Shown here: piece after piece, positions 53,496 to 62,580 of the stretch
Numbering within the stretch: position 1 is the first letter of the stretch
Layout: the number at the start of each line of letters is the position of its first letter
NCBI RefSeq assembly: GCF_000341225.1
Contig: NZ_ANAC01000007.1
Span: 124,001 to 188,000 of the forward strand
Source: Nocardiopsis alba DSM 43377
GTDB taxonomy: Bacteria > Actinomycetota > Actinomycetes > Streptosporangiales > Streptosporangiaceae
Reading direction: 5' to 3'
Length of the DNA stretch: 64,000 nt
Translations under genes and position numbers: made by a program
Notes under the pieces: generated by a model
The model's database searches: none
What the model was told of the DNA's origin: nothing
What the model saw: only the letters and a program-made list of their open reading frames with translations

Positions 53496-55433
53496 ATGTC
53501 CGTCGAAAGTCTCTTCCCGCGCCTCGAACCCCTGTTGACCCAGGTGGGAAAGCCGATCCAGTACGTGGGCGGTGAGCTCAACTCCGTGGTCAAGGACTGG
53601 GACGAGGCGACGGTGCGCTGGGCGCTCATGTACCCCGACGCCTACGAGGTGGGCGTGCCCAACCAGGGGGTGCAGATCCTCTACGAGGTCCTCAACGAAC
53701 GCGAGGGCGTTCTGGCCGAGCGGACCTACGCCGTCTGGCCGGACCTGGAGCGGTTGATGCGCGAGCACGGCGTCCCGCACTTCACGGTGGACGCCCACCG
53801 GCCGATCCGCGCCTTCGACGTGCTGGGTCTGAGCTTCGCCAGCGAGATGGGCTACACCAACATGCTCACCGCGCTGGACCTGGCGGGCATCCCTCGTCGC
53901 TCGGCCGACCGGACCGAGGAGGATCCGATCGTGCTCGCGGGCGGCCACTCGGCCTTCAACCCCGAGCCCATCGCCGACTTCCTGGACGCCGTCGTCCTGG
54001 GGGACGGCGAGGAGATCTCCATCGCCATCACCGAGATCATCCGCGAGTTCAAGGAGGAGGGCGAGCCCGGGGGCCGTGACGGGCTGCTCCTGCGCCTGGC
54101 CGCCACCGGCGGGGTGTACATCCCCCGTTTCTACGACGTCTCCTACCACGAGGACGGGCGGATCGCCGCCTACGTCCCCAACCGCGACGGGGTGCCGAAC
54201 ACGGTCCAGAAGCACACCGTCATGGACCTGGATCAGTGGCCCTACCCCAAGAGCCCGATCGTTCCGACGGCCGAGTCCGTGCACGAACGCTACAGCGTGG
54301 AGATCTTCCGCGGCTGCACCCGCGGCTGCCGCTTCTGCCAGGCCGGGATGATCACCCGCCCGGTCCGCGAGCGCAACCAGGAGACCGTGCAGAAGATGGT
54401 GGAGGAGGGCGTGCGCAACTCCGGCTTCCAGGAGGTCGGGCTGCTCTCGCTCTCCAGCGCGGACCACAGCGAGATCGGCGATATCGCCAAGAACCTCGCC
54501 GACACCTACGAGGGGACCAACACCGGTCTGTCGCTGCCCTCGACCCGGGTCGACGCCTTCAACATCGACCTCGCCAACGAGTTGACCCGTAACGGTCGCC
54601 GCTCCGGTCTGACCTTCGCGCCCGAGGGCGGCAGCGAGCGGATGCGTCGGGTGATCAACAAGATGGTCACCGAGGAGGACCTCATCCGTACCGTCACCGC
54701 CGCCTACGCGGCGGGGTGGCGGCAGGTGAAGCTGTACTTCATGTGCGGCCTGCCCACGGAGGAGGACGAGGACGTCCTGGCCATCGCCGACCTGGCCACC
54801 GAGGTCATCCGCACCGGCCGTGAGGTGACCGGTCGCAAGGACATCCGCTGCACCGTCTCGATCGGCGGGTTCGTCCCCAAGCCGCAGACCCCGTTCCAGT
54901 GGGCCGGACAGACCTCGCACGAGGACGTCGACGCCCGGCTGCGCAAGCTCCGGGACCGTCTGCGCGGGGACCGCAAGTACGGGAAGTCCATCGGTCTGCG
55001 CTACCACGAGGGGCGCCCCTCCATCATCGAGGGACTGCTGTCCCGAGGGGACCGTCGGGTCTCCCGGGTCGTGGAGGAGGCCTGGAACGCGGGCGGTCGC
55101 TTCGACGGCTGGAGCGAGCACTTCTCCTACGACCGCTGGATGAAGGCGGCCGAGGAGGGGCTGGCGGGGACCGGCGTGGACGTGGACTGGTACACCACCC
55201 GCGAGCGTTCCGAGGAGGAGGTCCTGCCCTGGGACCACCTGGACGCCGGTCTCGACCGCTCCTGGCTGTGGCAGGACTGGCAGGACTCTCTGCACGGCGA
55301 GGAGTCGTTGGAGATCGACGACTGCCGCTGGAACCCCTGCTATGACTGCGGTGTCTGCCCCACCATGGGGACAGAGATCCAGATCAACGACGACGCCGGG
55401 GGACGGCCGATGCTCCCCCTGTCCGTGATCTGA
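53496..55433 (+). CDS. TIGR03960-family B12-binding radical SAM protein
   Basis: The ATG at 53496 gives 645 residues. The N-terminal part (about 20-220) is a cobalamin-binding-like domain. The radical SAM cluster motif is CTRGCRFC near residue 273, followed by QAGMITRPVRER, FAPEGGSERMRRVI and LYFMCGLPTEEDEDV. The C-terminus has further cysteines in CRWNPCYDCGVCP, a possible second cluster. The reaction is unknown. In many bacteria the partner TIGR03936/DUF2344 is adjacent or fused; here it lies about 570 bp downstream. Confidence 0.92.
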   Translation: MSVESLFPRLEPLLTQVGKPIQYVGGELNSVVKDWDEATVRWALMYPDAYEVGVPNQGVQILYEVLNEREGVLAERTYAVWPDLERLMREHGVPHFTVDAHRPIRAFDVLGLSFASEMGYTNMLTALDLAGIPRRSADRTEEDPIVLAGGHSAFNPEPIADFLDAVVLGDGEEISIAITEIIREFKEEGEPGGRDGLLLRLAATGGVYIPRFYDVSYHEDGRIAAYVPNRDGVPNTVQKHTVMDLDQWPYPKSPIVPTAESVHERYSVEIFRGCTRGCRFCQAGMITRPVRERNQETVQKMVEEGVRNSGFQEVGLLSLSSADHSEIGDIAKNLADTYEGTNTGLSLPSTRVDAFNIDLANELTRNGRRSGLTFAPEGGSERMRRVINKMVTEEDLIRTVTAAYAAGWRQVKLYFMCGLPTEEDEDVLAIADLATEVIRTGREVTGRKDIRCTVSIGGFVPKPQTPFQWAGQTSHEDVDARLRKLRDRLRGDRKYGKSIGLRYHEGRPSIIEGLLSRGDRRVSRVVEEAWNAGGRFDGWSEHFSYDRWMKAAEEGLAGTGVDVDWYTTRERSEEEVLPWDHLDAGLDRSWLWQDWQDSLHGEESLEIDDCRWNPCYDCGVCPTMGTEIQINDDAGGRPMLPLSVI

Positions 55434-55446
55434 CCCGTTCGATCGC

Positions 55447-55483
55447 CCACGGGCGCGTGGAGAGCCTCTCCGCGCGCCCGTGG
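55447..55483 (+). terminator. Terminator after the radical SAM gene
   Basis: CCACGGGCGCG (55447-55457) pairs perfectly with CGCGCCCGTGG (55473-55483); the loop itself can pair GGAGAG with CTCTCC. It lies 13 bases after the stop codon. Confidence 0.8.
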
Positions 55484-55599
55484 TGTGTCCGAGGGGCGTG
55501 GGGAGAGGCGGAGGGGTACGGGGCGACGCTCGGGCGTTCCTCGATGGGGAGGGTCCGAGTGGGGGTGTGGGACGAGGGGCCGGACATGACGAGATCCGG

Positions 55600-55820
55600 G
55601 CCTCGGGTGCCCTGGGAGAAAAAGGAGTAAAATGCGCGCGCCGGGTGCTCTTCGCTCTCATGGGGGAGCCGCCCGGGGAGAAGGTGTACGGCCCGGCGCC
55701 CCGCTCGCGCCGGGCCGTACGTGAAGTAAGACTCGCGGGTGCGGTGGGCGGTTGCCATGGGTTGCGGATTTTCTTTGGATTTTTTTCCGCGACCCCCGTG
55801 TTCTGGTGGTGAACACCGCC
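55600..55820 (+). ncRNA. Hairpin-rich structured region with a small SD-ATG ORF
   Basis: Between the TIGR03960 gene and the TIGR03936 gene three hairpins lie in a row: 55686-55699/55707-55720 (14 bp perfect, seven-base loop), 55759-55768/55786-55795 (ten pairs with one G-T, around a T-rich 17-base loop) and 55798-55803/55811-55816 (6 bp). Upstream AAAAAGGAGTAAAATG starts a 30-residue ORF (55632-55724) that runs into the first hairpin. The poly-T stretch is very unusual here. The region could be a leader RNA with an upstream ORF or an independent small RNA; it matches no RNA family I recognise. Confidence 0.35.
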
Positions 55821-56005
55821 CCGAGCCCCTCTTGGACCCGGTCGGGACTTTTCGATCGGGGGTCGGCGGGGGAGATATCGGTAAGCGCGGTCCTGCCGGC
55901 GCGGGTGCACCACGGCGCACCGTACGCTGAACAGGACGAGGAACAGCCCCTTCGGGTCGCCGACCACCGGCCCATACGCAGGGGGACACGAGGAAAGGAG
56001 TTGAG

Positions 56006-56875
56006 CTGCCCCCCGTAAACGAGGGCACCACCTCACCCTCCAACACCAAACCCGGCCAACGGCTTCGCGTCCGCTACACCAAACGCGGACGCATGCGTTT
56101 CGCGAGCCATCGTGACATCGCCCGGGCACTGGAGAGAGCCCTGCGCAGGGCCTCCGTACCCGTGGCGTTCTCCGCCGGCTTCTCACCGCACCCCAAGATC
56201 TCCTACACCGGTGCGGCCCCCACAGGGGTCGCCAGCGAGGCGGAGTATCTTGAGCTCACCCTCGCCGAGGACCGCCGACCCGAACAGGTCAGGGACGCGA
56301 TCGACGCGGCCATGCCCGAGGGCATCGACGTCGTCGAGGTCGTCGAGGCCCGTATCCCGGGTCTGGCCGATCGCCTCCAGGCCTCCCTGTGGCAGGTGAG
56401 GATGGACGGTGTCGACCCCGACGAGGCCACCCGAGCGGTGGACGCCTACCTGGCCACCGACAGTGTCGAAGTGGAACGGGTGACGAAGAAGGGTCGACGC
56501 CGGTTCGACACCCGCCCGGCCGTTCTCGACATCGACGTGAGCGGTGGGACCTCTGGGCGCGTCCCAGGGGAGCGACACGCGACATATGCCATACTTCGAA
56601 TGGTCGTACGGCACACGACACCTGCTGTGCGACCGGACGACGTGCTGACCGGCCTTCGTCGACTGGCCGACCTCGCGCCGCCGTCATCTCCCATGATGAC
56701 CCGGCTGGCGCAGGGGCCACTGGACGAGGTGACAGGTGCGATCGCCGACCCGTTCGACGCGGACCGGACCGAGGCTCCCACCAACGAGAGCACCGGGTCC
56801 GCGAACGATGAGACGAACGATCGACGCACCCGCGCACCACGGCCGTCACCGCCCATGACGGGCCCACGCCGATGA
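56006..56875 (+). CDS. TIGR03936/DUF2344 protein (radical-SAM-associated), probable CTG start
   Basis: The conserved family opening RLRVRYTKRGRMRFASHRDIARALERALRR requires a start upstream of the ATG at 56093. The frame is open back to a stop at 55928-55930 but has no ATG, GTG or TTG. The only well-placed codon is CTG at 56006, five bases after AAAGGAG (55995-56000), giving 289 residues. The core has FSAGFSPHPKISY. The C-terminal about 40 residues are hydrophilic and variable. It is the partner of TIGR03960 proteins; function unknown. RNase E/G follows. Confidence 0.75.
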   Translation: MPPVNEGTTSPSNTKPGQRLRVRYTKRGRMRFASHRDIARALERALRRASVPVAFSAGFSPHPKISYTGAAPTGVASEAEYLELTLAEDRRPEQVRDAIDAAMPEGIDVVEVVEARIPGLADRLQASLWQVRMDGVDPDEATRAVDAYLATDSVEVERVTKKGRRRFDTRPAVLDIDVSGGTSGRVPGERHATYAILRMVVRHTTPAVRPDDVLTGLRRLADLAPPSSPMMTRLAQGPLDEVTGAIADPFDADRTEAPTNESTGSANDETNDRRTRAPRPSPPMTGPRR

Positions 56876-57033
56876 GTGGTCTTACGGCGGGGGACATGGG
56901 CGGAACCACAGGACTCTGCCCCGGCGGCACCCAGGTGCCGTCGGCGCTGACACAGCGACGACAGCTCTCGTGAGCCGCGCCGCGGGCCGTAAGGTCGCGG
57001 TGTGCCCGAGGGCTCTGACGGGAGACCGCCCGG

Positions 57034-60000
57034 ATGCTCGACAACGAGCCCAACAACGGTGCCGAAGGCGCCGTGGGTACAACTGAAACAACCGAGAAGA
57101 AGGCGGCGACGCCCTCCAAGGGGGACGGCGGGGTCCGGGTCACCACACCCGCGCCCGCCAAGGGCGCTCGCCGCGCGGCGGGACCGCCCCCGGAACCGGA
57201 CGAGGTCTTCACCCCGCCGGCCGCCCCGGTGACCACCCTCGCCGGCTCCGGTGAGGTGGGTACGGTCAAGACCTCGGTCCGGACCTCCACCTCGCGTAAG
57301 CGCACCGTGCGCGCCGCGGGTCGCCCCGAGGAGATCTCCGAGGCGGCGGCGGGAGGCCGCGCGTCCCGGGAGAAGGGACGCGTCGACTCGCGCGCCGCCG
57401 AGCCCGACGAAGGGTCGCGCAAGACCCGGGTCGAGGCGACCGAGGAGAAGGAGAACAGCGGCCGGAGCCGCTCTCGTTCCAGGACGCGCACCCGTGCGAC
57501 CAAGAGCGTGGAGACCCCCGCGCCCGAGCCGGTCGAGGCCGAGGAGGACGAGACCACCCCCACCGCCGAGGCGGCGGGCGCGCTCTTCACTCCTCCCGGA
57601 GGCATGCTCTTCCAGCCCCCCGTGGCGCAGGAGAGCGCTCCGACCCGACCCCGCAAGGAGGTCGAGCCCGAACCCGAGCAGGTGGAGGAGCCCGAGGAGA
57701 CCGAGCGGGCCTCCGCCGCCGAGGAGACCGGCGCCGAGGAGCGTCCCGGGCGTCGTCGGCGCCGTCGGGGCGGTCGTGGACGCGGCCGTTCGCGCGGCGC
57801 CGAGGAGAGCACCGAGGACGAGGAGCGCGGCGACGCCTCCGGCGAGACCGACACGGCCAAAGGCCGTGACAAGGACGACCGGTCCGCCTCCGAGACCGAC
57901 ACGGCCGACGACGAGGGTTCCGAGGACTCCGAGGACACCTCCGAGGACGGTTCGGAGCGCGGTAGCAGCCGTCGCCGCCGTCGTCGGCGGCGCCGTTCCG
58001 GCTCCGGTGGCGAGACCGCCGTGGACGACCCGCCCAACACCGTGGTCAAGGTGCGCGAGCCGCGCCAGGAGCGTCCCATCGAGGACGAGGTCCAGGCGGT
58101 CCGCGGCTCCACCCGTCTGGAGGCCAAGAAGCAGCGCCGCCGCGAGGGGCGTGAGCAGGGACGCCGTCGCGCCCCGATCGTGACCGAGTCGGAGTTCCTG
58201 GCCCGCCGCGAGGCGGTCAAGCGCGACCTGGTGGTCCGTCGGACCGGCGACCGTACCCAGATCGCGGTCCTGGAGGACGACGTCCTCGTCGAGCACTACG
58301 TCGACCGGGCCACCCACCGTTCCTACGTGGGCAACGTGTACCTGGGCCGCGTGCAGAACGTGCTGCCGTCGATGGAGGCCGCCTTCGTCGACATCGGCAA
58401 GGGCCGTAACGCCGTGCTGTACGCCGGCGAGGTCAACTGGGACTCCTTCGGTCTGGAGGGCCAGCCCAAGCGCATCGAGTCGGTGCTCAAGTCCGGTCAG
58501 TCCGTCCTGGTGCAGGTCACCAAGGACCCGATCGGCCACAAGGGCGCCCGTCTGACCAGCCAGATCAGCCTGCCCGGCCGCTACCTGGTGTACGTGCCCG
58601 GCGGTTCGATGACCGGGATCAGCCGTAAGCTCCCCGACAAGGAGCGCGCCCGCCTCAAGCAGATCCTCAAGAAGGTGATGCCCTCCGGCGCCGGCGTGAT
58701 CGTTCGGACCGCGGCCGAGGGCGCCAGCGAGGAGGAGCTGGAGCGCGACATCACGCGTCTGGCCAAGCAGTGGGACTCCATCAAGCGCAAGTCCAAGTCG
58801 GCCGGCGCCCCGTCCCTGCTCAACAGCGAGCCCGACCTGACCGTCCGTGTCGTCCGCGACGTCTTCAACGAGGACTTCTCCAGCCTGGTCGTCTCCGGTG
58901 ACGAGGCCTGGACCACCGTCCACGAGTACGTCGACTACGTGGCGCCCAACCTCTCCGAGCGGCTGTCGCACTGGACCGAGGACCGTGACGTCTTCGCGGC
59001 CTACCGGATCGACGAGCAGATCAACAAGGCGCTCGAGCGCAAGGTGTGGCTGCCCAGCGGTGGTTCGCTGATCATCGACCGCACCGAGGCCATGACCGTG
59101 GTCGACGTCAACACCGGTAAGTTCACCGGCCAGGGCGGCAACCTGGAGGAGACGGTCACCAAGAACAACCTGGAGGCGGCCGAGGAGATCGTCCGTCAGC
59201 TCCGGTTGCGCGACATCGGCGGCATCATCGTCATCGACTTCATCGACATGGTGCTGGAGTCCAACCGCGACCTGGTGCTGCGCCGGATGTTGGAGTGCCT
59301 GTCCCGGGACCGGACCAAGCACCAGGTGGCCGAGGTCACCTCGTTGGGCCTGGTCCAGATGACCCGTAAGCGGGTCGGCCAGGGGCTGCTGGAGGCCTTC
59401 TCGCACACCTGTGACCACTGCAACGGTCGCGGCCTGCTGCTCTCCACCGAACCGGTGGAGAACAAGGGCGGCGGCAACGGCGGTCGCAAGAAGAAGAAGG
59501 GCAAGGGCGAGGCCGACCAGGCCTCCGACAAGGCCGAGAAGACGGACAGGACCGAGAAGGTCGAGGAGCCCGTCGAGGACACGGCCGTCGCCGTGGAGAC
59601 CGACGAGGCGCCCGCCGCGGACGAGGGACGCTCGGAGAAGGCCGACAAGCCCGCCAAGCGCACCCGGAGCCGTAAGGCCGCCGACAAGTCCGACAAGGAC
59701 GCCGAGCGGGTCGAGGAGACCGCGGAGACGGCCGCTCCCGAGGGAACGGACGACACCGAGGTCGCGGCGGAGGCCCCCGCCAAGAAGACCCGTAAGCGCG
59801 CCTCCAGGGCGAAGAAGACCGAGGCGACCTCCCACGAGCCCACCGAGGCCGTGACGGAGCCCACCGAGGAGAAGGAGGCCGCCGGGGCCCCCTCCGAGGA
59901 GGAGGCCCCGGTCAAGAGGACCCGCCGGCGCACCACCACCCGCAAGACCGCCAAGGTCGACGCCGGTGAGGGTGAGCGGGCGACGGTGGAGGACGACTCG

Positions 60001-60135
60001 GACGCCTCCACCACACGGACGACCGCCGACGGTGACGCCGAGAGCGCCACCGAACGGCCCAAGCGCCGCCGTACGCGGCGGACCAGGACCGCGGTGTCCT
60101 CGCCCTCGGGCGAGACCACGGTCGACGCGGGCTGA
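57034..60135 (+). CDS. rne: Ribonuclease E/G
   Basis: This 1033-residue protein has the actinobacterial architecture with the catalytic core in the middle. About 400 disordered residues (acidic and Arg-rich blocks such as GRRRRRRGGRGRGR) precede an S1 domain (about 420-490). The DNase-I-like domain carries Asp691 (VVDVNTG) and Asp735 (VIDFIDM). The Zn-link is C793-x2-C796 (CDHCNGRG). A Lys/Glu/Ala-rich tail (about 805-1033) follows. It processes and degrades RNA. ATG 57034 follows GGGAGACC. A terminator separates it from rplU. Confidence 0.96.
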   Translation: MLDNEPNNGAEGAVGTTETTEKKAATPSKGDGGVRVTTPAPAKGARRAAGPPPEPDEVFTPPAAPVTTLAGSGEVGTVKTSVRTSTSRKRTVRAAGRPEEISEAAAGGRASREKGRVDSRAAEPDEGSRKTRVEATEEKENSGRSRSRSRTRTRATKSVETPAPEPVEAEEDETTPTAEAAGALFTPPGGMLFQPPVAQESAPTRPRKEVEPEPEQVEEPEETERASAAEETGAEERPGRRRRRRGGRGRGRSRGAEESTEDEERGDASGETDTAKGRDKDDRSASETDTADDEGSEDSEDTSEDGSERGSSRRRRRRRRRSGSGGETAVDDPPNTVVKVREPRQERPIEDEVQAVRGSTRLEAKKQRRREGREQGRRRAPIVTESEFLARREAVKRDLVVRRTGDRTQIAVLEDDVLVEHYVDRATHRSYVGNVYLGRVQNVLPSMEAAFVDIGKGRNAVLYAGEVNWDSFGLEGQPKRIESVLKSGQSVLVQVTKDPIGHKGARLTSQISLPGRYLVYVPGGSMTGISRKLPDKERARLKQILKKVMPSGAGVIVRTAAEGASEEELERDITRLAKQWDSIKRKSKSAGAPSLLNSEPDLTVRVVRDVFNEDFSSLVVSGDEAWTTVHEYVDYVAPNLSERLSHWTEDRDVFAAYRIDEQINKALERKVWLPSGGSLIIDRTEAMTVVDVNTGKFTGQGGNLEETVTKNNLEAAEEIVRQLRLRDIGGIIVIDFIDMVLESNRDLVLRRMLECLSRDRTKHQVAEVTSLGLVQMTRKRVGQGLLEAFSHTCDHCNGRGLLLSTEPVENKGGGNGGRKKKKGKGEADQASDKAEKTDRTEKVEEPVEDTAVAVETDEAPAADEGRSEKADKPAKRTRSRKAADKSDKDAERVEETAETAAPEGTDDTEVAAEAPAKKTRKRASRAKKTEATSHEPTEAVTEPTEEKEAAGAPSEEEAPVKRTRRRTTTRKTAKVDAGEGERATVEDDSDASTTRTTADGDAESATERPKRRRTRRTRTAVSSPSGETTVDAG

Positions 60136-60151
60136 TACGGGCGGGACGACA

Positions 60152-60188
60152 TCTGGTCCGGATCGGTGACGAACCGGTCCGGACCAGA
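60152..60188 (+). terminator. Terminator after rne
   Basis: TCTGGTCCGG (60152-60161) pairs perfectly with CCGGACCAGA (60179-60188); CGGT/ACCG extends the stem inward. It lies 17 bases after the stop codon. Confidence 0.8.
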
Positions 60189-60219
60189 GCATCTGTGCGG
60201 GCCTGTGTCGGGGCGATGG

Positions 60220-60265
60220 TAATCTGATGGACGGTGCGTCGGCGCGCCTCGAATGTTCGCGCGCC
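60220..60265 (+). promoter_or_regulatory. rplU promoter box and leader hairpin
   Basis: TAATCT at 60220-60225 is a -10 candidate after the rne terminator. In the presumed leader GGCGCGC (60241-60247) and GCGCGCC (60259-60265) form a perfect seven-base stem with an 11-base loop, about 140 bases before rplU. It may be a site of autoregulation, but it does not match an L21 leader I can confirm. Confidence 0.4.
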
Positions 60266-60405
60266 CCGAGACCGCAGTGCTCTCCATCAAGGTGGGTTTG
60301 TTTCCCTCAGATCCCCGCGCCCCGCTACAGGCGATTTGTGGATCGTGGCATCACGGTCCTGAGTGAGCGCATTATTCGTTGAGCGAGCAGGAAGAGAGTT
60401 CACCG

Positions 60406-60717
60406 GTGTACGCGATCGTGCGAGCGGGCGGCCGACAGGAAAAGGTGTCTGTCGATGACGTCCTGAACATCGACAAGGTCTCCGACGAGACCGGTGCCAC
60501 CATCACGTGGCAGCCGATCCTGGTGGTCGATGGTGACAACGTCATCAGCGAGGCGGACAAGCTGAGCGGTTACACGGTCACCGCCGAGGTCCTCGGCGAG
60601 ACCAAGGGCCCCAAGATCAACATCATGAAGTACAAGAACAAGACCGGTTACAAGAAGCGCCAGGGGCACCGCCAGAAGCACACCCAGGTGCGCGTCACCG
60701 GCATCGCGGCGAAGTAG
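60406..60717 (+). CDS. rplU: 50S ribosomal protein L21
   Basis: The GTG at 60406 gives the usual 103 residues beginning [15 protein letters not shown] and follows GGAAGAGAG seven bases upstream. An in-frame TTG at 60379 would add nine non-conserved residues. The C-terminus has the RNA-binding [16 protein letters not shown] segment. It binds 23S rRNA in the large subunit and is cotranscribed with rpmA, 13 bases downstream. Confidence 0.96.
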   Translation: MYAIVRAGGRQEKVSVDDVLNIDKVSDETGATITWQPILVVDGDNVISEADKLSGYTVTAEVLGETKGPKINIMKYKNKTGYKKRQGHRQKHTQVRVTGIAAK

Positions 60718-60730
60718 GAGGCCTGGACAC

Positions 60731-60988
60731 ATGGCAAGCAAGAAGGGCGCTTCTTCCACCAAGAACGGTCGTGACTCGAACGCCAAGCGCCTCGGCGTGA
60801 AGCGCTTCGGCGGTCAGACCGTCTCGGCCGGCGAGATCCTCATCCGTCAGCGTGGAACCAAGTTCCACCCCGGTGCGAACGTGGGCCGCGGTGGCGACGA
60901 CACGCTGTTCGCCCTGGTCGACGGCGAGGTCAAGTTCGGTAACTTCCGCGGCCGCAAGGCCGTCAACATCGTCCCGGCCGCGGTCTAG
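60731..60988 (+). CDS. rpmA: 50S ribosomal protein L27
   Basis: This 85-residue protein begins [16 protein letters not shown], the short N-terminal form whose tail reaches the peptidyl transferase centre without the cleaved extension seen in Firmicutes. [12 protein letters not shown] and [14 protein letters not shown] are conserved. ATG 60731 follows AGGAGG. It precedes a terminator, then obg. Confidence 0.97.
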   Translation: MASKKGASSTKNGRDSNAKRLGVKRFGGQTVSAGEILIRQRGTKFHPGANVGRGGDDTLFALVDGEVKFGNFRGRKAVNIVPAAV

Positions 60989-61014
60989 GTCGCGCCGGAC
61001 GGCGATTTCTTCGG

Positions 61015-61052
61015 GGGCGGGCCAGGGAACACTGGCCCGCCCTCGTTGTTGT
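61015..61052 (+). terminator. Terminator after rpmA
   Basis: GGGCGGGCCAG (61015-61025) pairs perfectly with CTGGCCCGCCC (61032-61042) around GGAACA and is followed by TCGTTGTTGT. It partly insulates rplU-rpmA from obg. Confidence 0.85.
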
Positions 61053-61119
61053 CACCAGGTGACACGTGTGCTGTACCGGCCCCGTCAGGAGACGGTGGCC
61101 ACGATCAACGGGGAGAACA

Positions 61120-62484
61120 ATGCCTGACTTCGTCGACGAGGCGGTCTTGCACGTCAAGGCCGGGAACGGCGGGCATGGCTGCGCCTCCGTGCATCGTGAG
61201 AAGTTCAAGCCGCTGGGCGGTCCGGACGGCGGCAACGGCGGCCGCGGCGGCGACATCGTCCTGGAGGTGGACGCGCAGGCCGCGACCCTCCTCGATTACC
61301 AGCGCAGGCCCCACCGCACGGCCCAGAACGGCACCCCCGGTCAGGGCGGCAACCGCGCCGGGGCCAACGGCGAGGACCTGATCCTGACCGTGCCCGACGG
61401 CACCGTGGTCACCACGCAGGCCGGTGAGTTCGTCGCCGACCTGGTGGGTCACGGCACCCGTCTGGTCCTGGCCCAGGGCGGCCACGGCGGCCTGGGCAAC
61501 GCGGCGCTGTCCTCCAAGAAGCGCAAGGCCCCCGGCTTCGCCCTCAAGGGCGAGGAGGGCGAGGCCGTCGACGTGCGCCTGGAGATGAAGACCATCGCCG
61601 ACGTGGGCCTGGTGGGCTTCCCCAGCGCCGGCAAGTCCTCCCTGATCGCCTCGATGTCGGCCGCGCGCCCCAAGATCGCCGACTACCCGTTCACCACCCT
61701 CGTCCCGAACCTGGGCGTGGTGGAGGCCGGGACCACCCAGTACGTGATCGCCGACGTGCCCGGTCTGATCCCCGGCGCCAGCGACGGCAAGGGCCTGGGC
61801 CTGGAGTTCCTGCGGCACATCGAACGCTGCTCGACCCTGCTGCACGTCCTGGACTGCGCCACCTATGAGGGAGGCCGTGACCCGGTCAGCGACCTGGAGG
61901 CCCTGGAGGCCGAACTGGTCGCCTACGGTGAGCGGACCGGTGTGGACCTGTCCGACCGCCCGCGCGTCGTCGCGCTGAACAAGGTGGACGTCCCCGAGGC
62001 CCGCGACCTCGCCGAGCTGGTCCGTCCCATGCTGGAGGAGCGCGGCTACAAGGTCATGGAGGTCTCCGCGGCCTCCCGTGAGGGTCTGCGCGAACTCTCC
62101 TTCGCCCTGGGCGAGCAGGTGGCCGCCGCGCGCGGCGCCGCCCCCGTGGCCGAGCCCACCCGGATCGTGCTGCGACCCAAGATGATCGGCGACACCCCCT
62201 TCGAGGTGGTCGCCCTGGGCGACAACGCCTTCCAGGTGCGCGGCGACAAGCCCACCCGTTGGGTGCGTCAGACCGACTTCTCCAACGACGAGGCCGTGGG
62301 CTACCTCGCCGAGCGTCTCAACCGTCTCGGTATCGAGGAGGCCCTGGCCAAGGCCGGCGCCACCCAGGGCGCCGAGGTGCACATCGGCACCGAGGAGGAC
62401 TCGGTGGTCTTCGACTGGGACAACTCGCTCGACGCCGAGGCCGTCCCGTCCGGCCCGCGCGGAACCGACGCCCGGCTGGGCTGA
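61120..62484 (+). CDS. obg: GTPase Obg/CgtA
   Basis: The ATG at 61120 (GGGGAG upstream) gives 454 residues. The Obg domain (about 1-158) has the Gly-rich loops [13 protein letters not shown] and [13 protein letters not shown]. The G domain (about 159-335) has [19 protein letters not shown] and ALNKVD. The C-terminal OCT domain (about 345-420) follows. It assists 50S assembly and links growth to nucleotide status. It sits directly downstream of rplU-rpmA as in most bacteria. Confidence 0.97.
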   Translation: MPDFVDEAVLHVKAGNGGHGCASVHREKFKPLGGPDGGNGGRGGDIVLEVDAQAATLLDYQRRPHRTAQNGTPGQGGNRAGANGEDLILTVPDGTVVTTQAGEFVADLVGHGTRLVLAQGGHGGLGNAALSSKKRKAPGFALKGEEGEAVDVRLEMKTIADVGLVGFPSAGKSSLIASMSAARPKIADYPFTTLVPNLGVVEAGTTQYVIADVPGLIPGASDGKGLGLEFLRHIERCSTLLHVLDCATYEGGRDPVSDLEALEAELVAYGERTGVDLSDRPRVVALNKVDVPEARDLAELVRPMLEERGYKVMEVSAASREGLRELSFALGEQVAAARGAAPVAEPTRIVLRPKMIGDTPFEVVALGDNAFQVRGDKPTRWVRQTDFSNDEAVGYLAERLNRLGIEEALAKAGATQGAEVHIGTEEDSVVFDWDNSLDAEAVPSGPRGTDARLG

Positions 62485-62580
62485 CCCGCGCGGGGACCGA
62501 CCGCTCCACACCAGCCGGATCCACACAGGTAGCGCACGCGCCCGGGCCGGGCGCGTGCCACGGATGGAAAGCTCCTCGCG

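Noticed and set aside
56093..56095. ATG as the true start of the TIGR03936 gene
   Set aside because: It has no ribosome binding site and removes the conserved RLRVRYTKRGR segment; the upstream CTG with AAAGGAG fits better.
53451..56186. 911-codon frame opposite the radical SAM gene
   Set aside because: Antisense shadow. Its open extension through the intergenic hairpins has no recognisable start or domain.
56446..60192. 1248-codon frame opposite rne
   Set aside because: Antisense shadow of RNase E/G; repetitive Leu/Gly sequence with no domain.
60379..60405. TTG start for rplU
   Set aside because: The extra nine residues are not part of L21; the GTG at 60406 has proper spacing from GGAAGAGAG and gives the standard 103 residues.
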